From contig CM056994.1 of NCBI GenBank assembly GCA_029891345.1, positions 138,018,457 to 138,082,456 on the forward strand: a DNA stretch of 64,000 nt, read 5' to 3'. Positions within the stretch are counted from its first letter, which is position 1, and every line of letters begins with the position of its first letter. Under the pieces are notes generated by a model that ran no database searches, was not told the DNA's origin, and saw only the letters and a list, made by a program, of their open reading frames with translations. The position numbers and the translations under genes are program-made. Source of the DNA: Dryococelus australis (taxonomy: Eukaryota > Arthropoda > Insecta > Phasmatodea > Phasmatidae). Below are positions 33,931-46,777 of the stretch, piece after piece.

Positions 33931-36900
33931 GTAGCAAGCCACAGTTCGCCGACAGTGGTTTTATTGCTGGTCCTGCTGGATGACTACTGGCACTGAATAC
34001 TTATGGATTTAAACAAATGGCCCTGTTATGGCTGCCTGCTGGCAACAGGACACTTGTAATGCCATAAATGGAGCATTAATAATATGTTGATTGAAGTGAA
34101 ACTGGTAGTTAAGATTGGGTACACTGTTAATGATCCACAAATTGCTTACCAACTGTATTCCAGCACTGGCAGCACTTAACTCATCCATCTTGGGCCATCA
34201 ATGACACAGAAAACTTATGGGTCTACACAACTGGCTCTGCTATGGCTAACTGCTGGCACTAGGGCATTTGGCATGCCATTTATGGCACATTAATGGAATG
34301 GTGTTGGGAGTGAAACTCATGGTTGAGAGTAGGTGAACTACTAATGGTCCTTAAATGGCTTACCAACAGTATTCTAGAAATGGCCACACATAACCAATAC
34401 GTATTACTGGTGAAAGTATGGGTAACCATCTGTATACCATTTAATGGCTGTGAAGTGGTATATCGGTGGACCATTTCTGTTGCAGCTTGGCTTATTATGG
34501 CAATTTTTATGGCTCCCACTCTTCGCAGATAGCTTCTTTAAACTAAACACTCAGAGACATATATGTTTAATTGTGTGATTCTAATATAATTATAGAATAT
34601 ATGATACAATGGAAATATTATTTTTTTTATGTATAATGCTGGAAATATATATGGAAAAATACTATAAATATAGTATTAAGTGTTACTTTGTGACTGGCAT
34701 TGAATAATATGACAAATGTAATAATTTAAATGAACGACCACGTATAATAAAAATGAGAAATTAAAATTAAAACAATATCGAACCAACTTTAGAAAATTAA
34801 CATTGAAGGGATTTTATCTCACGTAAATTAAATATTCCTATATGCCGAGTGCATTTTGAAACAGATGAACAAAAATTAAGATGGTTTACATAGTGCGAAA
34901 AATTACATTAAAGGCAAGGTTTTGTTTTAATATCGCGATTCAGGTGGGATATTTTCTCTCAACGACAGCATTTTTTTTGTTTATTTTCATCTTTTTTAAA
35001 AATCGATTTGTTCGCACGCTAAATTTTAAGGCTATGAAATAAATGGTGTAATAAATTTTAATCAGATATTTTTTAATATTCCTATCAAAATATATTCTAA
35101 GTTAGTTCACGTAAACATAAGATTACACGTATGTCTATTGGTTAGCATGCTGGGCTGTCACTGCAAGGATCGTAAGTTCGCGCCCGACTCCTCTCTTCTG
35201 GTAAGCATAAGATTTTAATTTCGTGTAAAGTGTTTAGTAGTGAAGTAAACGAAATTAAAATAATAGACAGTTGAGAATAATGCGGAAATTAATTATTTTT
35301 ACGATATAGATTTTGACATATGGTAGAAGCATTGCTAGCCATCAGCAGGGCATCTGGTGGCTGTGAAGTGGTAAATTTATGGGCCATTGCTGTTGTAATC
35401 ACATGGGCCATGCTTGGGCCATTTGTGTTCACCACACCTGGGCCAGTTGTGGGCAGAGTATGGTTGGTTAGTGGCGCCACTTAAGTACCAGCAATTGTGC
35501 TGGGGGGATACCAACTGCTGGCCGGCTTGGCATCGGACTGTATACCATAAATGGGCCAGACGTGTTTTGCCACATGGGCCCATGCAGCAAACCACATATG
35601 GCCCATCGATGGTTTACAGTCGGATGCCAAGCCGGCAAACAGTTGGCCAACAGCTGGCATGAACCCTGCACCATTGCTGGTTCTGGAGTGGCACGACTAA
35701 CTAGCCATACTCTGCCCATAACTAACCCAGGTGTGGTGAACACAAATGGCCCAAGCATAGCCCATATGCTTACAACATCAATGGCCCATCAATGTACCAT
35801 TTCACAGCCATCGGATGGCTACTGATGGCTAGCCATGTTTTCGCTAAATGTCTAACTGTATCTCTTAAAAATTATTATTTTGACCATCAATGTCAACTTG
35901 TCTATGTTTTTAACATATTTTAATTCACTTTCAAAAACATTATACGACATTAAAGTCATATACTTACCATTGCAGGAGAGGGGGCGTGAAAGTACATCCC
36001 TTGCATTTTCAGTCCAGCATGCTAACTATTGCTCCACTGTGCATTCTTATGTTTAGATGAATTAATTTAGAATATATTCGTACTTGAATGAATAACATAT
36101 ACTAATACAATATCATTTACACCAGTTATTCCATAGCATTAAAAATTTCCATACAAACAAATCTGTTTTTAAAAAGATGCAGATAAAAAAAAAACTTTCT
36201 TTGAGAGAAATCTTGCTTAATGAATCACGCTATTAACAAAAAAAAAAAAAGAGACCTTTCGTGTATTCTTTCGCAGTATGTATGTATCCTGGATGCTTTC
36301 ATCTGTTATAAAATGCAGTCGCCAATTATGAATATTATTGTAATGTGAAACTACAAAAGCCATTCAAATTTTTATTTTCTAATGGGGCTATATATTGTTT
36401 ATTTTTAACTTTCTCATTTATTTATATCCAGTCATACATTGAAAATATTACATATGTCAAATAATTAGATACCAGTCATTGTTTTTACAGCATTAGACAC
36501 ACATATACAGAAACGTGCGTGTAGTTTGAAGAAGCTATCTGCGAAAAGTGATAGCCATAAAAATGTCCATAATAAGCCCAATTGCACCAGCAATGGTATA
36601 TATATATATATATACCATTTCACAGCCTTCGATTGGCTTATAGATGAATACCATATTTTTCCAGCAATAAGTATAGGTTATAAGCGGCCATTGCTGAAAC
36701 ACATTTGGTAAGCCATTTATGGGCCGTTAATAGCTCACGTACTCTAAACTATCAGTTTCATTTCCAACAACATTCCATTAAGGGGCCATAAATGGCATGC
36801 ATAGGGTCTTGTTGCCAGCTGTTAACCATAAGAGGGCCAGTTACTTAGACCCGTAAGTTTTTTGGGCCAGCAGTAATCCAGCAATGCCATCAGTAAATTC

Positions 36901-37222
36901 ACAATCGGCCGATTGTCTCTTAAGTGCGTGAAAAACTATTGTGAATTGTCATCAATGGCCAAAAAATGGATAAGTTAAGTGCTGCCAGTGCTGGAATAGA
37001 GTTGGCAAGCCGTTTATGGGCCATTATCAGGTCACCTACTCGCAACCATAAGTTTATTTCCGTTAACATTACATCAGTGGGCCATAGATGGCATGCCAAG
37101 TGACCTGTTGCCAGCAGTCAGCCATAACAGGGCAATTAGTGTAAACCTGTAAGTATTCAGTGACAGAAATCAACCAACAGTGCTAGCAGTAAAACCACAT
37201 TCCGCCGACTGTGGCTTGCTAC
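33931..37222. mobile_element. 3.29-kb near-perfectly centred palindrome (giant foldback element)
   Basis: GTAGCAAGCC at 33931-33940 pairs with GGCTTGCTAC at 37213-37222, and pairing continues inward through the whole region to a centre at 35578/35579 inside CATGGGCCCATG. Landmarks at mirrored places include cctgttatggctg/tgctggcaacagg (about 34027 and 37122), cgcagatagcttctt (34523 and 36528 inverted), tatattctaa (35092 and 36068 inverted) and cttgggccatttgtg with ttcaccacacctggg (35424 and 35722 inverted). Arms are about 1.65 kb with substitutions and small indels and no real spacer. The outer arms also hold a repeat with about 205-bp spacing. No transposase was seen. It abuts the left end of Polinton C. 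Confidence 0.85.
35131..35192 (+). other. tRNA-like motif in the left palindrome arm
   Basis: ttggttagcatgctggg resembles a box A region and aagttcgcgcccgact a box B, about 35 bp apart. The mirrored copy in the right arm lies at about 35985-36045 on the minus strand. Pairing of an acceptor stem was not seen, so it is tRNA-derived at most, not a working tRNA gene. Confidence 0.4.
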
Positions 37223-37224
37223 AT

Positions 37225-39390
37225 GGGTATATATTGAGTTTGGTGCAAGTGTGTCGTAAGTATTAATTATGGGGATGAGAGTTATAAGATTTAATTTGTT
37301 GTTAGAGCAGAATCATATATGTTGACCTTCGGCTGTCTGGCAGGCGACTGAGGTGGGTAGGATGCTGCGGTGGGAGGGGGTGACGGGAACTATCACACAC
37401 ATCCATTCACTTGGGATGTCTATGGAGGACTGGGTAGGGAAGTTGGTGGGGTAGGGGGGGGAGTAGCAGAGGACGTTCGTCCAGCTCGCTGTCTGAATGT
37501 ATACCGAGATTTAGATACGTGAAACGGTAAGTGACTGAGGTCGGTAACGTGTTATTCGACAATTGTAATAAATAAGTATTTTAAAATAACGAGTTAGGAA
37601 TTAATATATCCTGCTATATGAAATAAATACAAAATACGCAACGAATGAAAGAAATTACCTATTGAACAACGAGTCACTTCACATGCTACAACTAAGACAT
37701 AATTGGTCACAAATCAATTAAAATTAATTACTCTCAAATACTTATTGAATCACACACAGAAGAACTACGCACACACACACACACGCGCACACACACGCCC
37801 ACACACACACACACACACACGTAACGACTCCCAAAAAAATGTACTTATCAGACACAACCACTCACATGGAATATTAAGGACACCTAAAGCACCAGTTTAC
37901 TATCCCGCCCAGTTTCCTAGCAATATTATATATTACAGACAAGAGGATAAATCAAAACCATAGTTAGCAATCACACACAAAGATTCCACATCACAACTAC
38001 GAACCACACATTCCAAATGTTAATAACGCACAAGTTATTACCCCACCCTGTTTCCTAGCAATAAAATTTATGACAAACAACAGGATCTCCTACTATGCAC
38101 ACCCAATGAGACGTAAAGAATGGACCACACATCACATGCTACAAAGTAAAAATGTAACAACATATTAACCAAGCTCAACGGCATTGCACAGCCCTACCCT
38201 CAAATACACTAATCACACGCAATGTTTGAACTATGAATCATAATTTCAAAATATAAATTAAACCTACAAATAGTCAGTCTACTGTCCCGCCCAAAAAAAA
38301 AACATGTGACATCTCTGTAGTAAAATCGAAACAACAAATGGAAATTACGTTCAAGCCTAACGCAGAAATCCTAACAGCCCTCACTCCAATGACAGCGCAT
38401 CGGCCCGCCACAAGCACATCGTTTCCCGCTTATCTGCTCTCAGTAACGAGTCACATTAAAATACTCACTTATTGACTAAGCAAGAGAAATTGATGTATAA
38501 TCAACAGCACGTTGAATATAAATAAATTATCAAAAACAAAATGAATAAATTTATAGACTCAAAAATATAAATGTCAAACGAGAAAGCACACTGATTGAAG
38601 CACAAACACGCAACTTCTACTATGCACAAACAAGGAGACGCAACGAAATACCAGTTAAGCCAGATGAATTTCACACCTCCACTTAAACAAAAGCAAGGAA
38701 CAGCCTTTTCTCAATTACAGTTATCACACGCAACATTTCAAATACGCAAATAAAAAAAAAAATTAAACATATAAAAAAATCAACGTACCATCGTAGTGCT
38801 TTTCCATGGAAAAAATTAATTAGTTTTAAAAACAACAACATAAGTAACTCACTCGTAGCACAAGCAGAAAAGACGTAAACTTAATCCCACGATGCAAGTA
38901 CAAACTAAAAGTTCAAAATATAAATTAAACACTCAAAAATCAGTCTACTGACATAGCGCTTTTCCTTAGAAAAATTAAACGTTTGTTATAAACAACACAC
39001 GTAAAGTAGATTTAAACATACCGCAGTAACTTCACTAACTCATCGCGAATCAAGCGTGATACGCTGGCGGACCCCGCCTGTCATACGGTCCAGCCTGCCA
39101 CACGCAGCTCACACGTTTCGTTTAATAAAAGGTACAAAAAAAAGAACAAGTAGATACGATCTTAATTTCTTATATAAACATGCACAAGTATTACTGTGTT
39201 TACTATCGTAGTATATATTATGAAGGAAAGCTCTGCCGTTTAGCACTCTCTCCAGGGACGAAGAGCCACACCAGACAGCAACCTGCCAGCCCGAGCGCTT
39301 AGGAACGACTGCCCTGATCCCGTTACACTTGCCTTGCAATAGAGAGCATTGTGTGTGACGAGGCAATGATATCGCCGCTCAACAGGGTAA
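37225..39390. repeat. Left terminal inverted repeat of Polinton C
   Basis: It is the inverted counterpart of 51330-53700. Clear matched blocks: ggctgtctggcaggc (37329) against gcctgccagacaacc (53618); atacattcagacagc (37501 inverted, 53460); catcggcccgccacaagc (38399) against the 156-bp units at 52.3-52.7 kb inverted; ctggcggaccccgcctgtc (39063) against 51662; and gtattactgtgttt, atattatgaaggaaagctctg (39188-39235) against 51500-51550. The outermost bases run straight into the palindrome end at 37222. Confidence 0.85.
37767..37820. repeat. CA microsatellite in the left terminal repeat
   Basis: About 54 bp of CA units with a few CG and CC interruptions. The right terminal repeat lacks a matching TG run, so it expanded in the left repeat only. 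Confidence 0.9.
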
Positions 39391-40650
39391 ACAATACTTT
39401 TGCTTTGCCTCGGCCTGAACAAATAATATCTTCAACAACTGCGACCGCTCCCAGGGAAATGCGGTGTCCTCCACAACCCGCACGTACTGCGGGCTAGCTC
39501 TAATAACGTTTTACTTTCTGAAACCATAAGCCTAACACACAAAATACTTTCGTATCATTACGTTTTGTAATAAATAGTTGTAACGATTTACACAATAAAT
39601 TAGCCGATTTACAACATAAGAGTGCATACAAAGTATCTTACATTTCTCTGTTTTGAATATCCCATGAAACCGTCTATGTTTGATATAGCCCATTAAATAC
39701 ATTCTAAACATATCGTCAAGACATTTGTGCTAACATTAAATAAGATTAACAGTATTTATATTAAAAAATTGTTTACTATTTTGAAGTTCTTCGTAAGCAG
39801 AATTCTCTAATGTATTGAATATTAACGATTCCGCTTGAAGGCTGGTATAGGTAATATTGATGCAAAATGTCCTCGCAGTGAGACAGTAGTGATCGTTGAT
39901 ATGGGAATATGCTCGAAAAGATGTTGACATATCAATTAAAAATTATTCTTTTTGTTATGTTGGTAAACTTGTTCTCAAGATATATCTGTGGAAAGGATCC
40001 ACCCAAGAATAATTATGTATTCCCCTTGGTAACCACGAAATTGATTTTATTTCATAAACATAAACTCACTATTTTCTCAGAAGTTATATGTTTTAGTAAA
40101 ATTTCAGATGTACAGTCTGTTTCGTTGTAAATGAAACAAACCTTCTGTTTGAAGTACAATAAATATATCCAATTTTACAAACAATATTTGCACATAGATA
40201 TTTGTAAAAAACACCATCTTCTTAAAGTATTTATTTACATACACAAAAAACAATCAATCTTCTTTACGTATCTGGAAAATAAAGCTATTTATTCACTTTT
40301 TATATTTAATGACATATAGTTAGTTTCGCAGTGAGACGTTGGTCCCGGACCTGGGGGACGATGCTGATGACATACAGTCGCTGTAGCAGGGAGACGAACT
40401 CGATGCACTCACATCTGTAAGATATTGTTATTCACAGTGGAATATAGACGGCGAAGCGTTGCTTTGATGGCTGTTGGACTTTCAGGTTACATTTCTCTTG
40501 TTGTTAGCCACTAGCTGGCTGTTGATTGACTCATTTGTTGGACGTGATGCGGCTGTTAGTTTGACTGGTTCGCAGATGTAACTGTGCCAGTTAAATAGCA
40601 CGCTGGTCATGTCGTGTCAGTTAACTTGCTCGCTGGTGGGTAAGCAAGGG
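39391..40650. other. 3' side of pPolB C, element DNA without a gene
   Basis: About 40110-40650 aligns inverted with 16126-16660 of element B, including the caacgcttc and cgtcccccag blocks. The rest is AT-rich and unassigned. Confidence 0.5.
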
Positions 40651-40654
40651 TATG

Positions 40655-43560
40655 GAGAAAAAGTTTATACTGCAATTTTATAGTGTCCCCAAGGTAAAGT
40701 CGACACGCCACCCAACTGAAAGAAGTGCTTATTTTCTAAACCCGATAAAACCATTTAGGTCACACATTCGGTGTAGACCTTATGACCACATGAACATAAA
40801 TTATATTGAGTCTTCAGCACGCTAGTACTATGATCGAGGAAATCTCGATAATCCTCATAACAGACTGTTTGCAACACGTTAGGTCTTACACCCTTTGCCT
40901 TACGTATACATTGTTCATTCGCAACAATATATGCATGAAATTTGGGACGTAAACCTACAAAGTCCGTGATGATGTGACCAGCACATTCATTCTTCATCAC
41001 TCCAGCCAAACATTTGTTCTCATGGGAGAATTCTTGATGGATTATCAAGGACATAACTGGACATATCAAAACACCCTTTTAAATTTGCGGCAATTACTTT
41101 ATATACATTGATGCAAGCAATTTAATATATCAACGAATCGGTATCAAAACATAAAATGTGCATGGCTGGCAGAAGGAATTTCTTACGCCTATAGTGTTAA
41201 TGGAACCCATATATTGTTAATTTTGACAAATCAATAATGGCAACACCAGTGTACAAAGGCTTGTTAAACGTAACACAGCACTTTGACATTTAGATAAGGA
41301 CGAGATTCTCATCGAAAATTTGTCTTGTCTTGAATGCAGGATGGCCTAACAATTGTGCAGCCCCGTAAATTATGCCATACCTCGAAACAATTCTGATGTC
41401 CATTTCGCGGAAGACATACTGCAAAGTTTTTCCGTATACCTAATAACTCATTAACATAAAAAAAAAAGGAGATCTCAAATTCACTCGCAGCCTGAGCACA
41501 TTTGTAAATGTTAAATTTAAAGTACGGAGCCATCCATGCCTACTGCTCAAAGCACAGAACGCGATGAACAGAGTCAATGTTGGCCCCATACATCAAATAC
41601 TGCCTCAATGTTTCACTGTGTATAAGTATAACGTAATTTTTCTGTTGCGCGAGCGTCAAAATATGCTTTCCGTGCGAGCCATTCGGAGGTATCCCAGTTA
41701 CTGGAGCCGGAGGCAGATCTGCTTGCGCATCGCGCCATTCGTTCGGAAATGACAAATTCACTCCCGCGAAAAAACAAGTGTCGCCATAATTCACAGTGTT
41801 TGCGAAATCCCACTTAGAAAACATGTCAAACCCTACACACTCAAAATTACCTATGGGAAGCTGGCCTTTCATAGTATGACTGTACCTTCTGATACTTCAA
41901 AATAGAAATATATTTTGTTGACACACTGGTGCTTCGTACTCTTCACACATGTAAATATTATTGGCTTACTCATGCATTCTGTAAACCTGGGTAATGCCGC
42001 CCCTAACTCCGCATTCTACAAAAAGATACATGTCGGGATAGGTCAACAATGCTAGCAGCTCACTTTTCCTTGAAACTAAGGTGTCCTATGAAAGAGACGA
42101 ATCTGTGACGTACATGGCAAGGTCAAGACCATAATTAGACAAACATATGGTCCTGAACTCCTCAAAAACATCTGGGAACATCAAGTGGGTGGTAATCAAT
42201 TGTGCAGGTTAATTACCTTCCAAAGTCTCCAGAGATGTGCTCATGAACTGGAATGAGTCAATGAAACACAATTGCACGTATTGACATTTTCCTTTCAAAT
42301 CAATCCCATTGGGAATATGTTTGATGATGGATTTTCATATTTCCAAATTCATTCAAAGAACTGAAAGATCACCCTGGCTTACCATTAGCCCGGTTCAGAC
42401 TGGTTGTGTGATGTATCTCTTAACCAAACACTTTATGAGAAAGTGAATATCATAATCATGCAGGTTATGAAATACAGCAACAAGTGTTTTAGGCAGTCTG
42501 AAATCCAAATTGCAATTTTATGTGCGCGATGTCTGATTTCCCCAGTCAGATGGTCGTGGTTGACCACAACATCTCTACTGATCTCTTTCTTACAAATATG
42601 ATAACTGTTCTGAGCCACCATCCTAGCTTCATGAGCTGGAGTTTTTGTCTTCATCTGGAAAAGTCATGCTGTATATTCCTGCATCCCACTTTGTCAATTC
42701 AACCAATTTAGCTAATAATTGATGCATATAGTCCTCACCCACAAACTCAAAGTAGTTCGATAATGCTGGACTGTACAAACAGACCAACAAAATGCTACAT
42801 GCATATGAAATTTGTGGATTTACTGGGGTTGTATTACTCGTCTTATTATTTGGCAGGCAAGTGGACAAGGGTTTGAAACATATCTCTATGTCGCAATAGG
42901 CTACGAAACCCAATTTCTGCTGTTTGCTATAATTTTTAAATTGCAAATTCTTATTTGTTCCCATTAGGGAAAGTACTGTGAACTGCCTTTTGTTGCTGGC
43001 AAAGAATATAGTGACTTGCGAGTTTCTCCTCACTAACAAAGTACTGGAGACAATGATTCCAAACAATTTTTGTCATGGTTCTTACTCAGCTGACTATATA
43101 CCAGCTTTGACAAATTTTTAATGGAAACAAAAGGCAAATGCAGAGCATTGCCATTAACGCGAATGGCCAATATGGCGAGCCTGGTGTACAGGAGAAATAT
43201 GCATTGTTACGATATAGCCTTCCTCATCATAGGTTTCATCAATTATATTCCTGCTTTGTCCACTACACAGTAGACATTGATGGAAATAAAATTGTTCTCT
43301 TAGAACTTACGATTATTCTGTATCACTACAGAATCCGAGAGACTTTACATAGTGAATAATTTGTAAGGATTTGGCTATGAAGATAATCATCGTAAATTTT
43401 TCCAACATCCGATGAATGCAGAACTGGAAGAGATTTACTTTGAAAGTAAAATGTCTCCATAGCGCCATCCTCTGCCATGAAGAACTTCAGATATTTACAT
43501 GCCACTGTGATGCTAATCATTAAAGGCTGGGGTGAAGACAATGTTAATACCATAAGAGGA
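40655..43560 (-). pseudogene. Protein-primed DNA polymerase B of Polinton C (broken, near full length)
   Basis: Polinton pPolB replicates the element from protein-primed ends. On the minus strand: 43553-43326 holds ITVACKYLKFF, the N-terminal block shared with element B. GFVAYCDIEICFKPLS (42913-42866) is the exonuclease Exo I block. CKKEI with NHDHLTGEIR (about 42600-42550) is the zinc-finger-like insert typical of this polymerase. RGGITQVYRMHE (about 42010-41975), ADLPPAP and LRQYLMYGANIDSVHRVL (41660-41560) are palm and TPR-region blocks. FDENLVLI precedes FNKPLYTGVAIIDLS. The polymerase motif C, FDTDSLIY, is intact with DTDS at 41145-41134. The C-terminal blocks are KNECAGHIITDFVGL and PWGHYKIAV, ending near 40660. 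At least eight stops or frame changes inactivate it. Confidence 0.85.
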
Positions 43561-43872
43561 ACCCTACACCTCGGGGAAAATTATTCAAAGTCAGTATCAT
43601 ATTTTAGTTTATCAGTTATCCGTGCCTCACTAAGCCTAGCAGCAAATGCAGTGTCCAATAGTTTGTACCACAGATCTGGCAATTGGTGTCCACTGATCAT
43701 GAGAAGTAAGAAAGTGAATTACTTTCCGACCCTGAGTAAACATGTCGATATTTTGGAAGACTCATTGCAATATTTCTCTACCCTTACTCAGCGATAATTG
43801 TGCTTTGTATCATAGAAGAAGCTAGCTAGCAATTCGGAAGACAGAGAACAAAAGATTCGCAGGTTGCACTTA

Positions 43873-43879
43873 TTTTATA
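43873..43879 (-). promoter_or_regulatory. TATA box before the polymerase region, element C
   Basis: TATAAAA on the minus strand, in a 200-bp block conserved with element B at 14525-14741. The TCAGT initiator present in B is not conserved here. Confidence 0.4.
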
Positions 43880-44014
43880 GTCAGCAATCGAACCGATAGA
43901 TAATTCTAATAATTGCACACTTGAGCTATAGGAACCAATACGATTACATAATTCTTTTTCAAACACAATATGCCTGAATCCTAGAATGTAAATTTGAGGA
44001 GTTTTATGAATTAC

Positions 44015-44164
44015 GTAACTTTCGAATTACTAATGTTTAAGATAATCAATATCCCGCACACAAACCTTTAACATTTATGTGCAAATTACATAACTTTCGA
44101 ATTACTAATGTTTAAGATAATCAATATCCCGCACACAAACCTTTAACATTTATGTGCAAACTCA
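44015..44164. repeat. Two tandem 75-bp copies
   Basis: The unit from taactttcgaattactaatg to acatttatgtgcaaa repeats with a 75-bp period and almost no differences, so it is recent. It lies in the conserved pPolB upstream block; element B has one copy near 14525-14610. Confidence 0.9.
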
Positions 44165-44376
44165 TTAAGATTTGATTGTTAAATGTATATAAGCCAAGTT
44201 TATGTAACATTACATTTTAAATTATCATTTGTTTTCAGAATTGCTTGTGTGAAATCGCTTACAACAAACCAAATATTATTTACAATTCATGCATTCTGAA
44301 AGTTAGTAAATCACTGTAGTGGATTAAAACACTTTATTCCATTACATTTTTAACATAGTGTCTTACTTTTTGACAT

Positions 44377-45575
44377 CACTGGGTGTTTGCAAAAACTCTT
44401 TTTGCATCACTTATTCTCCATTCTGTCCTTGGGAAGCCATAATACAAGAAATTGAAGTTCGATATATCTGTTTGATTGTTAACATTTTTTGAGCATTCGG
44501 GTGCTTGTAACATAATACAGTTTGGTAAGTCAGAAAAAAACTTTATGAAAGTGCGAATACACTTCTTCGGTGCTATCTGGTAGACTTGTACTCGGACACG
44601 TATATTAGACATTACATTTTTCAGGTCTAGAAAATATATTAAGTCAATAACTTTTTCACCCTCATATTTATGAAATGGAACAATCTATTCCACGTTTCTC
44701 CAAACTGACATATTATTCTGCTAGATCAACAAGAGTATTGCACACTTTAGTTTCCCAAGGTGACAGAGAGACAAATATCAGCTGGATGGAAGAAAAACAT
44801 ATTTGCAGTAGGAAAGACATAGTGATACTACGACTATTTCTTTCCTAGACACATTCTAAATCGCTAAATCCAATTTGTCAATGCAAAACTAATATTCAAT
44901 TTACATTTGAATTTCAGTATACATGAGCATGTGACATCGTTTTCGTCTTGTTTCATCATTAAACTGTATTGCTCTGCACAAACCAATAACTGTTATATAT
45001 TACATTACACTCATTACACCACAATCTTCCCTCACAACAGTTAATGTCAACCACTGAAGTATTAATTGTATATTATCGATTGGAGACTCTGGAGGATTAT
45101 CATCTTCCACTTCACCCCAATCAGTCATCAATAACCATTTTAACATTAATTTAGTTTTCAATTGCAGAGAAGAATGACGATTTATATCAATACATTTCAT
45201 TTACATGTTTGAATAAAGTACACTTGTAGTCTTTTGGAATATATGTAATTTTTCCATTCCATACACTCTCTAAAATATTTTTTTAGTAGAGTCCATACAC
45301 ATATATATCACAGTTATTTAAGTAGTTCTTTCAAATTTCTTCTAAATTCTCGTAGTCCATACATTCACTGCCCTATGCTAAAACATGGTAATGTTTGGTA
45401 AGCCATATATTTGTCTTCTTATACTTTGGACTTTGGTATTTCCAGTCGAACGGTGGCTTGAAACTGAAGACTGTTGTGTGGTATTACATACACGTAATAG
45501 CCAATTTTTTAATGACAAGCCTAGAGGGAGTCTGAAAATCTTGCACATTGCAGAACATCTTGTCGTAACTGTGGT
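44377..45575 (-). pseudogene. Conserved Polinton protein X, element C (broken)
   Basis: On the minus strand it starts FCNVQDFQTPSRLVIKKL near 45570, then FSFKPPFDWKYQ and NLEEI ... YLNNCDIYVYG, aligned with X in element B block by block. The middle frame 45200-45000 reads LLMTDWGEVEDDNPPESP. The end (44612-44377) reads VQVYQIAPKKCIRTFIKFF then FPRTEWRISDAKRVFANTQ and a stop, giving a likely true C-terminus. Length is about 400 codons. No function assigned. Confidence 0.6.
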
Positions 45576-45619
45576 TTGTCATCTATTGATAACGTTAGTA
45601 CCTTAACCAATTTATCTCC

Positions 45620-46769
45620 TTCACTATAGTATGCCACTCGATCATGTGTGATCAATGCTTAATCTTGAGTATTTGCTGGAATGTGTGTTTTTGCAATTAT
45701 TTCAATTTGTGAATCAATAACATTGTTACTAATGGTGTAATTTTGTTTGCTGACGTCATATACAAATAACGATACTCTGTTATTAAATTATTTGGGTTCT
45801 AAGATCGGTGAACTAAGTTTGTGGCAATATGTTTCCTGAAATTCCATGTACATATGGTAGCAAGTAAGGAATTCCCCATTTTAAATGTTTTTATTGAAAT
45901 CCATATGGGGATAGTCTTGACTGTTCAAGTATAGTTTCATATTCTTAGTATTGTAATAGTCTAATACTGATCAATCTACTTTTAAATTGTTTTGACAATT
46001 TCTTGAAAACCATATAACAACATATCGTGGTTTATCAGTTGAAAAGCTTGATTCCACTTTACATATGAATTTTTCTGATGGTGGTAGTATCGGAAACATC
46101 TCCAAACACCATGAACTGAAAGCAATGATTAAGTTTTTCCCTTTTTCAATATCCTTTAGAAACTTTATGCAATTACGAAGGATAATCTCAATATGCAGCA
46201 TCAGCCATTAAAACAGTTCAATTCAAATGTTGCATCTTCCTCGTTTTTGGCCATGTCGTATCTAGCATTCAAATGCGTATTGCCAAATATAATAACTAAT
46301 TCTTGTTTAACATTTAATATAACATGTTTACAGACTTCAGCCGATCCTGTATAAATATAGTTTACTGTTTCAGAGAGATAGTTCTTTGCCATGTAAGTAA
46401 TTCCAACATATCGTGTTTGGTCGATTTCAACACCAGTGAGTAGAGATGCGATTCTGTCGATTAAATTAAGTATTCGGTTTCTCACTATTCCTGAAGTAAC
46501 TATATTAGTTCCATCGACTGTATTTTTAATTGTTGCTCTGAACCTTAATCTTTATTTTTTCCGTAGCATATATGTCATGATTTTGTTTAAAAATCCATAT
46601 TTACAATGAAAATGTGTACGGACCTGCTTTTAATGGTTCTTACACATGTATTTTCGTATTGGTGTTTGTATATTCATAACTTATTGTTTGTTGAAAATTA
46701 ATTAGTATATCTTCCATTTCTATTGACTGTATACTTATCTTAATTCCCTTGAAAACAATTTGTTGCCCC
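45620..46769 (-). pseudogene. Hexon-like major capsid protein of Polinton C (broken)
   Basis: The N-terminus near 46769 reads MGQQIVFKGIKI, and TISYEYTNTN follows as in element B. Blocks VRNRILNLIDRIASLLTGVE (46485 on), VILNVKQELVII, MFPILPPSEKFICKVESSF and TDKPRYVVIWFSRNCQNN match the family's core. The C-terminal blocks (NTKNMKLYLNSQDYP, CYHMYMEFQETYC, FVYDVSKQN, ISNNVIDSQIEIIAKTHI, ALITHDRVAYYSEG) run to about 45620. It has fewer stops than copies A and B but is still broken in several places. Confidence 0.8.
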
Positions 46770-46777
46770 ATGTTAAC

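Noticed and set aside
35131..35192. A functional tRNA gene
   Set aside because: Box-like motifs are present, but no acceptor stem pairing or clean anticodon loop could be drawn, and the same sequence is mirrored in the palindrome.
37703..37963. 86-codon reading frame rich in His and Thr
   Set aside because: It is a translation of the CA microsatellite inside a terminal repeat.
41564..41813. Open frames antisense or in another frame at pPolB C
   Set aside because: Shadows of the polymerase frame on the minus strand, which carries family motifs.
45385..45606. 73-codon plus-strand frame
   Set aside because: Antisense shadow of protein X, whose N-terminus aligns on the minus strand.
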